This document shows, one piece after another, positions 1-6,558 of a DNA stretch of 6,912 bases. The notes beneath the pieces are model-generated. The model was given only the letters and a program-made list of their open reading frames with translations, searched no databases and was not told where the DNA came from. Both the position numbers and the translations under genes were made by a program. Source of the stretch: an uncultured Candidatus Saccharibacteria bacterium. Its GTDB lineage: Bacteria > Patescibacteriota > Saccharimonadia > Saccharimonadales > UBA4665. The stretch's first letter is position 1. Each line of letters starts with the position of its first letter. The stretch is taken from contig CAITDW010000226.1 of assembly GCA_903891235.1 (NCBI GenBank), positions 1 to 6,912 of the forward strand, read 5' to 3'.

Positions 1-1284
1 AGCTTCAGCACCGGCCACCGTAGCAGCCTCAGTTGCTTCAGCAAGCACTGCTTCTATCTCCTCTGTTAAAACAGCAGGTGTTACATAATCATCAATTCCA
101 ACAGTGCCGCCACCAGAAGCTATACTTATTTTCCCAGTTAAGGCTGCACTTTTTAATATTCCTCCTGCTAAATCTGATAAACCTTGTGCGCTCGGTATTT
201 TAGCATTTGGGCGTTGCATGATAAATGTTAAATCAGGCATATTATCTTCAGGCAATTTACTAACTCTAGTTAATAATTTAGCTATATCATTACCTTGTTC
301 ATCCTGTGCATACGGCCTTATTAAGGCTAATTGCATGTTGTTAATAGAAGCAGACACATCAACATAATCTTTTCCAGCGATTGCTTGTGATAGAACACCT
401 TGTCTATTATATAAAATACCATCATTTAATTCATCTAATGCCTGAGCTTGAGTAAAAGTATAAGAAGTCCCTAAACCATAAAGTTGTTTTATAGGTTCTG
501 GAATTAATAACATAGCAGGATTTTCCCATGCAAAATCTATGGTTTTTGTTTTTACAATAAATCCTGTTACATCTAGTCTTTTTATTGCCTGCGCAACTTT
601 AACTTGCGTCATGGCTAAAGAACTTGATATCACTGTTTCTGAAGATGTATTGGTAGTATTTGCGCTACCGGCAAATATTTGTGGCAACCATGGACCGGAC
701 ATCAGCCAATCAAAACCTGAAAAAGGATTAAATGTCGGATTTGGAATAGCCACAGGTGGTAATGGTATTATAGATGGATATGGGAAAGTAGCCGCTCCCA
801 GAGTTGGTAAATTAATAACACCGATGTTAACTCGCTCGATAGGTTCGTTATTATAATCCCCTATCCATATTCTATTATAATCAAGCTTATCTAACCGCTC
901 AAACCTATCTAAATGTCTTCGCAAATCTATTATATCCTGTCTTACGTCTAAAAGAACGGGTGATGGTTTAGCAATGCCGTCTTTATTACCCAGTAGTACA
1001 TAATTAGTATCGCAGGCAATATTGAAATTGATCTTATTATCCGTAAAATCAAATAACTTACGCCAATTGCTATTATCAATACCACCAACAAGAGAATACA
1101 TAGTTTGATTGTCTTGCGTAAAAGCAAACATTCCTTCGCTACGTCTTTCGACAGTAATAGCATTCCTATTTAAAATACTAGTAATGCTATGTATTCCGCC
1201 TTTGCCCAAATTATCTAAATGAGTTGGGTATTGATCAATTAAACTAATCGGCCTAATATGACCACTGACTTTTATTCCTTTCAT
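1..1284 (-). CDS. Phage tail-fibre-like structural protein, C-terminus cut by the left edge
   Basis: An uninterrupted frame of 428 codons runs from an ATG at 1284-1282 to the window edge with no stop, so the protein is C-terminally truncated. The ATG overlaps the patatin stop as ATGA, which supports the start and indicates translational coupling; no Shine-Dalgarno is visible. The N-terminal part (residues about 40-82) holds a segment ending LVGGIDNSNW, of a type seen in phage tail and collar proteins. Residues 110-130 are charged and probably helical, and 158-200 are rich in proline and aromatics. Residues about 279-310 and 366-401 are two diverged copies of AQ-x-L-x(2)-L-x(2)-GIL ... G-x-(L/I)-S-x-A ... 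DYV, a motif I recognise from many phage tail fibres. The end is alanine- and glutamate-rich. The likely role is a tail fibre, baseplate or receptor-binding component. The tail assignment rests on motifs, not a confirmed family match. The coding frame itself is near certain. Confidence 0.8.
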   Translation of the reverse strand, partial: MKGIKVSGHIRPISLIDQYPTHLDNLGKGGIHSITSILNRNAITVERRSEGMFAFTQDNQTMYSLVGGIDNSNWRKLFDFTDNKINFNIACDTNYVLLGNKDGIAKPSPVLLDVRQDIIDLRRHLDRFERLDKLDYNRIWIGDYNNEPIERVNIGVINLPTLGAATFPYPSIIPLPPVAIPNPTFNPFSGFDWLMSGPWLPQIFAGSANTTNTSSETVISSSLAMTQVKVAQAIKRLDVTGFIVKTKTIDFAWENPAMLLIPEPIKQLYGLGTSYTFTQAQALDELNDGILYNRQGVLSQAIAGKDYVDVSASINNMQLALIRPYAQDEQGNDIAKLLTRVSKLPEDNMPDLTFIMQRPNAKIPSAQGLSDLAGGILKSAALTGKISIASGGGTVGIDDYVTPAVLTEEIEAVLAEATEAATVAGAEA

Positions 1285-2324
1285 GCGGTTAAATGAGCTA
1301 ATATACTTGAGATTTTATCACTCTCATTTGTGTAATGAGTATCAATTAAATTTGCTAAATCAGCAAACCAAGATGCGCTGCTATTATCCATCTCGTTCGG
1401 AAATTCTGGTGGAAACTTTGGTTGAAATTTGTAATAATATACATCTTTAGCGAGTCTATTAGTTAAATAATCTAAATAGTACCTACTCCACTCCTCAGCC
1501 CCAGTCATTGCAATATTCATTATGCCAAATAATACTTCAACTGCATGCGCCGTACCTGTTTGCGACCCAGAACCGTCAAAGCTCATATTGCCGATACCAG
1601 TTCCAACATCTACTATGACAATTCTAGTAGCATTAGGCTTTACAGTTAATCCAATATTTATTGCAGCTAAGATAGGATCATTTGCATATATTCCGCCATC
1701 AATATAATCGTGGCCACTAAATGTATGGGCAGGTAGATAAATGGGAGCAGCACTTGTTGCCCTGCAAACATTTACTATAGATTCAGTATTACCTATAAAA
1801 TAACTAGGGTCGTTAAAGTTTGAAAATACTACATATCTACTCATGTCTTGTTCAAACGATGGAATTACAACAGGTACTTTTAAATTAGCTAACGTATCAA
1901 TCCCAAAATTATCGACTAATACTTGCTGTAATACATTATGTCCGTAATTTGAATCTTCATAAGCTGATTTATAGAAAGGATCATTGGTTGCAATTAATGC
2001 TATTTTTTGTAGTTCATTCGGTCTGTTTGAATCACTACTTGCATTATGACTGCCTGATGCAACATCAGCAGCTGTTCTAATAGTAAAAACCCTCTTTGCT
2101 TGTTGCAAGAAAAAGCTTTCCATATAATCAGGTGTTCGCCCATATGCATAGCCACAAGCAAGAATACCGCCTATTGAAGTTCCAGAGTAAACATCAACAT
2201 ATTTCCAAAAGTCAGATTGAGGAATTCCCCATTGATGCAGGAATTTTTGCATAAATCTATTAGATCCGTACCCTTTGGTACCCCCACCTGGAAAACTAAA
2301 TATTCTAATTGTATCCTTATCCAT
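1281..2324 (-). CDS. Patatin-like phospholipase
   Basis: This is a patatin-family serine lipid acyl hydrolase (phospholipase A-type), expected to cleave membrane phospholipids. All catalytic blocks are present. Numbered from the upstream ATG at 2360, these are the oxyanion-hole loop PGGGTKG (24-30), the nucleophile motif GTSIG with Ser62, the ATSAAPIYLP block (201-210) and the DGG motif with Asp221. No signal peptide or membrane segment is seen, so it would be cytosolic or carried by a particle. I prefer the ATG at 2324, the 13th codon of the longer form (347 residues). It lies a few residues before the first beta strand, as is usual in patatins, and overlaps the fibre stop by 8 bp (ATGGATAA). 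The 2360 start would force a 44-bp overlap. The gene lies between two fibre-like genes in one coupled operon. Patatin genes also occur near tail genes in Wolbachia phage WO. Phage cargo, lysis factor or host-directed effector are all possible. Confidence 0.93.
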   Translation of the reverse strand: MDKDTIRIFSFPGGGTKGYGSNRFMQKFLHQWGIPQSDFWKYVDVYSGTSIGGILACGYAYGRTPDYMESFFLQQAKRVFTIRTAADVASGSHNASSDSNRPNELQKIALIATNDPFYKSAYEDSNYGHNVLQQVLVDNFGIDTLANLKVPVVIPSFEQDMSRYVVFSNFNDPSYFIGNTESIVNVCRATSAAPIYLPAHTFSGHDYIDGGIYANDPILAAINIGLTVKPNATRIVIVDVGTGIGNMSFDGSGSQTGTAHAVEVLFGIMNIAMTGAEEWSRYYLDYLTNRLAKDVYYYKFQPKFPPEFPNEMDNSSASWFADLANLIDTHYTNESDKISSILAHLTA

Positions 2325-4338
2325 TCTTAATACCCATGACAAATTCTTCGTGGATCTCATTCAAAGTACGGTAGCAATTATATGTTAGCTTTAGACCATA
2401 CTCGTTGGTGATTTCAATTTTCCTAACCTCATCAAGTACTAAGGCTATGTCGCTTGATATCTCGTAAAATACATAATTATCCCCTAAGATTTCAGGGTAG
2501 CAGAACCATTTATAAGCAATATTTTGATATAAATACTCACCCTCAATGCCATTAATAAGCTCACTGGCTCTCAGTACGATCAAAGGATTTGCAAATCCCG
2601 TATCAGTGATATCTTCGGTGTATTCGCCGTAGTAAATTTTGTATTTATAATTAATATTGAAATATTTATTAAAACTTGTGCCTGTAGTGTCATAGCCAAA
2701 GATCTCGAAACTTACAGTAGCTAAGCCCTCTTTGTAAATTTCTGCTAACGTTAGCGTAACTGGTGATAAATTAGGCAAATTCTCAAGTAATACTACCTTA
2801 TCTTGGCTAATAACTATTGAGTTTTCTTTTAATAATTCTGGGTTAACTATAGAAAATGTAGCTAGGTAGTCACCTGCTAGGATCTTGTAGCCAATTTCAA
2901 CATCTATTTTGTCTAGATTTCGTAAATCAAAAATAGCCACAGTAAAATTAGCAAAATAAGGCAAATCATAACCATATAATAACTTCGTCCATATTACCTT
3001 TAAATCAACATCTTTAAATTTAGTTCCCTTCTTTAAACCACCAACATCAAAAGGCATAGGCAATTCATTGGTGTAAGAAAAATTACTACCGCCTCCTCCA
3101 GCACCAAAAAATCTCTTAATGGCTACTACGCCAGCATCTATAGTTTTATCGTCAGTTTTAATAATCAGATGCCCTTGATTATCAATTTCGGCGTCTTTTA
3201 TTCCATTGCCCCTATCCCCTTTTTCACCTTTGATTGACTTTCCGTCTTTGCCAGGGGCGCCATCTTTTGGAACTGGAAAAGATGACTTGATATCTTTTAA
3301 TCCTAGCTCTAATTCTTTTTGTAGTAAAGCTTGAGATTTCTTTGTGTCCTGACTAACTATTTCTAAAACTTCTCTAGTAATCTTTTTATCATCTGCATCA
3401 CGGCCATCTCTTCCCCTTTCCCCTTGTAATGGTTGTAACGTGGCTCTGATCTCTTCTATTTTAGCCAGTAGTACTTTAAGTAATTCTTGTTTGATCGACT
3501 CTTGTGATTTTTCGTGCAATACATTAAGCCTAGGCCAAATTGCATCAATAATTACTTGATCATCAACACTTGTACCATCACGACCATCAACCCCATCTTT
3601 CGGAACTGGGATGGATGCTATAATTTCTTGCAACCTTTGAGTAATCTTATTATCAAACAAGGTTTGAAAACCAGCTATTTGATTACTTAACTCTAAAAAC
3701 AAGGCATCTTTTATAGCTTTTTCGTCCGCATCTTTTCCATCCCTACCATCAACTCCATCTTTAGGAACTGGGATAGCACCGATAGATTTATCAATACTTA
3801 CACTAAGTTCATGTTGAATTTTACCAATTTCTTGCCTTAGATAATCAAGTAGAGCTTTTTTAATAGCTTCTTCGTCAGCATCACGCCCGTCAATTCCATC
3901 TTTTGGAATAATAGGCTCTGGTACAGATTGCTTGATATTTAAAAGCCCAGACTCTAATTTTATTGCTATGATTTTTTCTAATTCTTTAATGATCTTCTGC
4001 TCATCAGCATCACGGCCATCACGACCGTTAACTCCGTCTTTTGGCACTGGAATAAAAGTCTTTAGCTCTTTTGATAGATGATCCTGTAAATTTAGCAGAA
4101 TTTCCGTAAATTTAGCTTCAAGAATCTTATTAAATAAGCTCTTTAGCTCTTCAAGAATAAGATTTGAGTCAAAAGTGTCGGTATTATTGCTTTGAGGAAA
4201 AGAGAATTTTTGCTTAAACCCGTCTTTGTAAATAAAAGTTATATCATCATCATTTTTAACAACTGATTCAATGTACTTTTGAGATTGAAGTTTTGACACT
4301 AACTCCCAAAGAGTAGCTACGATTAACTTCTCGTTCAT
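2317..4338 (-). CDS. Collagen-like phage fibre protein
   Basis: The product is a 673-residue fibrous protein, probably a trimeric tail or head fibre. Residues 1-90 form a mostly helical head. Residues about 91-382 hold six collagen-like blocks of the type PVPKDGVDGRDG, at about 96, 143, 189, 243, 304 and 354. Charged helical linkers of roughly 30-40 residues separate them. The last block (GKDGKSIKGEKGDRG) leads into a beta-rich neck at 379-404. A glycine hinge GAGGGG follows at 412-417. Next comes a VGG-L-KKGTKF ... LLYGY segment at 432-457, a pattern I know from phage structural proteins. The C-terminal 220 residues look beta-rich and aromatic and may bind a receptor; I do not recognise them. 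The start overlaps the portal stop as ATGA, with a possible AAAGG ribosome site in the portal's 3' end. The other possibility is a bacterial surface adhesin, which the operon context makes unlikely. Confidence 0.85.
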   Translation of the reverse strand: MNEKLIVATLWELVSKLQSQKYIESVVKNDDDITFIYKDGFKQKFSFPQSNNTDTFDSNLILEELKSLFNKILEAKFTEILLNLQDHLSKELKTFIPVPKDGVNGRDGRDADEQKIIKELEKIIAIKLESGLLNIKQSVPEPIIPKDGIDGRDADEEAIKKALLDYLRQEIGKIQHELSVSIDKSIGAIPVPKDGVDGRDGKDADEKAIKDALFLELSNQIAGFQTLFDNKITQRLQEIIASIPVPKDGVDGRDGTSVDDQVIIDAIWPRLNVLHEKSQESIKQELLKVLLAKIEEIRATLQPLQGERGRDGRDADDKKITREVLEIVSQDTKKSQALLQKELELGLKDIKSSFPVPKDGAPGKDGKSIKGEKGDRGNGIKDAEIDNQGHLIIKTDDKTIDAGVVAIKRFFGAGGGGSNFSYTNELPMPFDVGGLKKGTKFKDVDLKVIWTKLLYGYDLPYFANFTVAIFDLRNLDKIDVEIGYKILAGDYLATFSIVNPELLKENSIVISQDKVVLLENLPNLSPVTLTLAEIYKEGLATVSFEIFGYDTTGTSFNKYFNINYKYKIYYGEYTEDITDTGFANPLIVLRASELINGIEGEYLYQNIAYKWFCYPEILGDNYVFYEISSDIALVLDEVRKIEITNEYGLKLTYNCYRTLNEIHEEFVMGIKNG
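3193..4068 (-). repeat. Six degenerate collagen-block/helix repeats inside the fibre gene
   Basis: Six units recur every 46-60 codons. Each is a short G-x-x-G-R-D-G collagen block, usually preceded by (I/F)PVPKDG and followed by an acidic DADE or DD cap and then a helix. Blocks 1, 3 and 4 are nearly identical in protein, but their DNA differs at many third positions (for example GGTCGTGATGG, GGTAGGGATGG). This points to old duplications kept by selection on the protein rather than a recent tandem expansion. Block 2 lacks one triplet. Block 5 is variant (PLQGERGRDGRDADD). Block 6 carries the longest Gly-x-x stretch. Confidence 0.85.
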
Positions 4339-5771
4339 GTGCTTGTACCTTTAACTTTGTTGTACAACTCATCCATGACTTTTGTTATTTTTTTGTCTTC
4401 TTCTTTCTTGATGTCATTTTCAATATCTACATCATCTTCTAGTAAATCTTCATTACCCTCATCGATTTCTAAAAGCTCATTATCAGGTTTTGCAAGTGTG
4501 ATATTAGTTTGAAAACTACCTTGGCCAAATCTTTCTTGCCAACACTCGGATGGGTCTATTGCCCCGCGATCAATATACATACAGTCAATCTCTGCATATT
4601 TTTTCTTAATATCCGCCCATTCGCCTTCAGAAGGAGCTGTTAAAGACGGAAACTCCCACTCCCAATTTGTAGGTTTTTTAGTCCAACTTTTTTGGTTTTT
4701 TAAAATATCAATTAGCCACTTAAGGCAAGGCTCTATCTGATCGCCCCTATAGGCTCTGACAATATCATACCAGTTCTGCATATCACTTGTTCCGGTAGCA
4801 TTAAGACCGGCCGGTGATTTACCAAATAACCTCGTAGCAGGTATACCAGTTACTGCGCAAATATTTTCTGAAAACCTATCCCACAACTCAGCAAGACCAG
4901 CCACAGAACTAGATTTCTTTTCGTAATCCTCAGAGCCATCACCATCTAAAAGAATTGTATTGGCATTTGATCTTGATAAATCAATCCATTGCATCCGCTT
5001 GATAATTTCAGCATCTCCGCCTTCCTGTATAAGCTTATCGCTCAGTCCATTCATTTTCATAAGCACTTGAATGAAATCTTGTACTATCTCAGCAGAAGAA
5101 TTAACAACAATCCCATAGTTTCTAAGAGCTTCATAACAAGATTGTAACACCGAAACATCCCAGCCTTGATTATATAGTTTTGCCGTATTAACTAAACGTT
5201 CACCGCCAAAAATAAAACATCTAGATCTATGCACTTTAAAAAAGCTATTATTATCAGCCATATAGTTTTGCACCGAAGTAATGGTAAAAACCTCAGGCTC
5301 TCCATAATGTTCTTTGTAAAAATCCCTACACAAATCATCATTTGTCCACTGTATTTGATGTCTATCAAATACTTTTAAAGACACTAGCTTGTTAATTCTA
5401 TTGAGGTTTAAAGTCTTATGCATTTCTAGCCCGTCATCGATAAAAGCAACGAGTATTGCTCCGCCGTATAATCTACCAAAATATCCGGCATCAATTATTT
5501 TTTGCTTAGTCTGAGCACGCTGTAATTCATCAATTAATAACGCATCCCCCTCAATAAATCCTCGTGCAGCATCATCTACCACGATATTAACTATTCTCTT
5601 ACCGATTCCATTAGATTTATAAATTTCTGCAAGGGTATATTGATCAAGTGCTAAGGTCGGTTTAAATAAAGTGGAATTGGTACGACTATTGCTTGTACCT
5701 AGGTTGGTTACAACGTTTGTCCACCCGTCGTTACGTATGCCTTTGAAAAGACTTTGTATAGCTTTAAACAT
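4335..5771 (-). CDS. Phage portal protein, DUF1073 family
   Basis: The protein has 478 residues, a usual size for this portal family, whose members form the dodecameric DNA-entry ring at the head vertex and dock the terminase. Family signatures are visible: an N-terminal region with LDQYTLAEIYKSNGIGKRIV (42-61) and VDDAARGF (65-72); the portal motif VHRSRCFIFGGERL (180-193); a helical stem region around 225-262; and the strongly conserved GIPATRLFGKSPAGLNATGTSD (309-330) followed by an MQNWYD helix. The C-terminus (about 430-462) is an acidic, charged tail, probably disordered. The ATG at 5771 has no clear Shine-Dalgarno in its AT-rich leader. The stop overlaps the fibre start (ATGA). Some databases label this family 'anti-CBASS Acb1-like'; I see no credible phosphoesterase domain here and read the protein as a plain portal. 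Confidence 0.92.
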   Translation of the reverse strand: MFKAIQSLFKGIRNDGWTNVVTNLGTSNSRTNSTLFKPTLALDQYTLAEIYKSNGIGKRIVNIVVDDAARGFIEGDALLIDELQRAQTKQKIIDAGYFGRLYGGAILVAFIDDGLEMHKTLNLNRINKLVSLKVFDRHQIQWTNDDLCRDFYKEHYGEPEVFTITSVQNYMADNNSFFKVHRSRCFIFGGERLVNTAKLYNQGWDVSVLQSCYEALRNYGIVVNSSAEIVQDFIQVLMKMNGLSDKLIQEGGDAEIIKRMQWIDLSRSNANTILLDGDGSEDYEKKSSSVAGLAELWDRFSENICAVTGIPATRLFGKSPAGLNATGTSDMQNWYDIVRAYRGDQIEPCLKWLIDILKNQKSWTKKPTNWEWEFPSLTAPSEGEWADIKKKYAEIDCMYIDRGAIDPSECWQERFGQGSFQTNITLAKPDNELLEIDEGNEDLLEDDVDIENDIKKEEDKKITKVMDELYNKVKGTST

Positions 5772-5929
5772 GAATTTATTTTATCAAATTTTACAAAATA
5801 AATTGTATTTGAGCTTCATGATTAATACAAATTTTTCAAAGCTAATCTATTGACAGATTAAATGACTAAACTCTCATGTGTTATTAAACTATATCAAAGG
5901 CTACATAAAAACTTGAGCTATTTAATAAT
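5772..5929. other. AT-rich non-coding leader upstream of the portal operon
   Basis: About 158 bp hold no credible gene on either strand. The stretch is very AT-rich. It contains a small perfect inverted repeat (TAATCT at 5843-5848, AGATTA at 5855-5860, 6-base loop). Neither side is followed by a T-run, so I do not call it a terminator; it could be an operator or chance. A weak minus-strand promoter for the structural operon can be drawn within it (see separate entry). Confidence 0.6.
5802..5830 (-). promoter_or_regulatory. Weak candidate sigma70-type promoter for portal operon
   Basis: On the minus strand, TACAAT (5807-5802) matches the -10 consensus at five of six positions. TTGTAT (5830-5825) lies exactly 17 bases upstream but matches the -35 consensus at only three of six. 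Transcription would begin some 20-25 bases before the portal ATG. In DNA this AT-rich, such matches arise easily. The support is mainly position: the toxin-antitoxin block separates these genes from the terminase. Confidence 0.3.
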
Positions 5930-6049
5930 TTAAAATATGCTTTTAAAACATTCGGTTTTTACACGCTCTGAATGTACAAGTGAATCTTGGGGTTTTGTGA
6001 ATATTTCAACAAGATTCACTTCGTCCGCATAAATTTCTTGCTTACTCAT
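5930..6049 (-). CDS. Possible 39-residue small protein downstream of the toxin
   Basis: An ATG at 6049 opens a 39-codon frame ending in TAA at 5932-5930. The peptide begins MSKQEIYADEVNLVEIF and ends KTECFKSIF. It is charged, with no membrane segment or recognised domain. The start overlaps the toxin stop by 8 bp (ATGAGTAA), the same geometry as the fibre/patatin junction. A GGGG lies five bases upstream as a possible ribosome site. A perfect 12-bp inverted repeat lies inside it. It could be a real third member of the toxin-antitoxin operon, a remnant of a longer gene, or the product of a palindromic element that happens to be open. I do not recognise the sequence. Confidence 0.35.
   Translation of the reverse strand: MSKQEIYADEVNLVEIFTKPQDSLVHSERVKTECFKSIF
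5978..6021. repeat. Perfect 12-bp inverted repeat with 20-base spacer
   Basis: AAGTGAATCTTG at 5978-5989 is the exact reverse complement of CAAGATTCACTT at 6010-6021. It can form a 12-bp hairpin with a 20-base loop. Part of one arm can also pair with GTGAAT inside the loop, giving an alternative fold. Neither strand has a T-run right after the stem and the loop is long, so an intrinsic terminator is unlikely. It could be an RNA-processing or stability element behind the toxin, a protein-binding site, or a palindromic mobile element of the kind known in Rickettsia. Confidence 0.75.
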
Positions 6050-6305
6050 AATGACCCCACATTCTCAATATCTTTACTACTTTTTCTTCTTCCAGCACTT
6101 CATAAACAATTCGATGTTGTAAATTAATTCTAATTGATCGTTGTCCTTCTAAATTACCAACAAGTGGCTTACTATTCAATGGTATTGGATTAATCACTAA
6201 AGATTCACACAGCTTGATTGCTTTATCTCCTAGTTTAGCAGTTTTTAATAGTTGAATATCTTTTGCTGCTCTTTTTGTATATTGAATTGTGTATACTATT
6301 TCCAT
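6042..6305 (-). CDS. Txe/YoeB-family toxin (RelE-like mRNA interferase)
   Basis: The product has 87 residues, a normal family length. It should be a ribosome-dependent mRNA endonuclease that halts translation when its antitoxin decays. The fold signature is clear: basic N-terminal helices; then KPLVGNLEG (46-54), R59, and HRIVYEV (64-70); then the C-terminal RMWGHYE (81-87), which matches the HY end of YoeB (His83-Tyr84 in E. coli). Aligning without gaps to E. coli YoeB as I remember it, Arg59 and Arg65 are kept, but the catalytic Glu46 position is Lys46 here. The start lies inside the antitoxin gene (10-bp overlap) behind a good GAGGA ribosome site, so the pair is coupled. A RelE/ParE-type label is the alternative. 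The toxin call is firm; its activity is uncertain. Confidence 0.92.
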   Translation of the reverse strand: MEIVYTIQYTKRAAKDIQLLKTAKLGDKAIKLCESLVINPIPLNSKPLVGNLEGQRSIRINLQHRIVYEVLEEEKVVKILRMWGHYE

Positions 6306-6544
6306 GCTTCCTCGTGGCTAATCCATTCTTCTCTAGGAGATTTACTAGCTTCAAGTATAGATTCTGCAAGTCCAGGTACAGAATAAATAGCCAAAGTCTC
6401 CTGCAAACTCTCGTAATCTTCTTGTGACAGCATTACAGCGTTATTACGTTTGCCTGTGATATAAATTGGTTCATGAGTTTGATTGGCTTCATTGATAATA
6501 TGATATAATTTTGCTCTTGCCTGAGTAGTAGTATAAATATTCAT
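6296..6544 (-). CDS. Phd/YefM-family antitoxin
   Basis: The protein has 82 residues and is the partner of the downstream YoeB-type toxin. It should bind and neutralise the toxin and repress its own promoter as a dimer. The N-terminal DNA-binding Phd/YefM domain is seen as MNIYTTTQARAKL (1-13), then INEANQTHEPIYITGK (17-32), and the typical VMLSQEDYESLQETL (37-51). The C-terminal tail (about 55-82) is acidic and aromatic, ending HEEAWK, as expected for the toxin-wrapping, protease-sensitive region. The ATG at 6544 has an AGGA ribosome site seven bases upstream (6555-6552), which settles the start. The gene is first in its own operon, with a palindromic promoter directly in front, and lies between the terminase and portal genes. 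Confidence 0.93.
   Translation of the reverse strand: MNIYTTTQARAKLYHIINEANQTHEPIYITGKRNNAVMLSQEDYESLQETLAIYSVPGLAESILEASKSPREEWISHEEAWK
6309..6313 (-). promoter_or_regulatory. Ribosome binding site for the toxin, inside the antitoxin gene
   Basis: GAGGA on the minus strand ends three bases before the toxin ATG, within the last codons of the antitoxin. It is one of the best Shine-Dalgarno matches in the window. It lets the toxin be translated right after the antitoxin, the usual way such pairs keep antitoxin in excess. Confidence 0.6.
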
Positions 6545-6558
6545 AATTGTATCCTAAT

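Noticed and set aside
104..367. Plus-strand open frame of 87 codons
   Set aside because: It is antisense to the tail-fibre-like gene, with no domain, ribosome site or promoter. The complementary frame has recognisable phage motifs.
539..856. Plus-strand open frame of 105 codons
   Set aside because: It is antisense to the same long gene and its composition looks like a shadow of the Pro-rich region.
948..1163. Minus-strand frame of 71 codons with a strongly hydrophobic, holin-like composition
   Set aside because: It lies wholly inside the 428-codon tail-fibre frame, in another phase. Its Ile/Leu richness comes from reading AT-rich codons out of frame, and it has no ribosome site.
1522..1707. 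Plus-strand open frame of 61 codons
   Set aside because: It is antisense to the patatin catalytic region, which is clearly coding on the minus strand.
3193..4068. CRISPR-like regularly spaced repeats
   Set aside because: The repeats are protein-coding, in frame, diverged at third positions and unevenly spaced.
1281..5771. CBASS-type defence or anti-defence locus (patatin like the CapV effector, portal family sometimes labelled Acb1-like)
   Set aside because: There is no nucleotidyltransferase or sensor gene. The portal's HKT (118-120) and HRS (181-183) are not a credible two-histidine phosphoesterase pair, since HRS belongs to the portal HRSR motif.
5671..5853. Plus-strand open frame of 60 codons
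   Set aside because: It starts antisense to the portal N-terminus and ends in AT-rich non-coding DNA, with no supporting signal.
5843..5860. Small hairpin TAATCT/AGATTA as an intrinsic terminator
   Set aside because: The stem is six AT-rich pairs with no following T-run on either strand.
5978..6021. 12-bp inverted repeat as a Rho-independent terminator of the toxin operon
   Set aside because: The loop is 20 bases, no U-tract follows, and the repeat lies inside an open frame.
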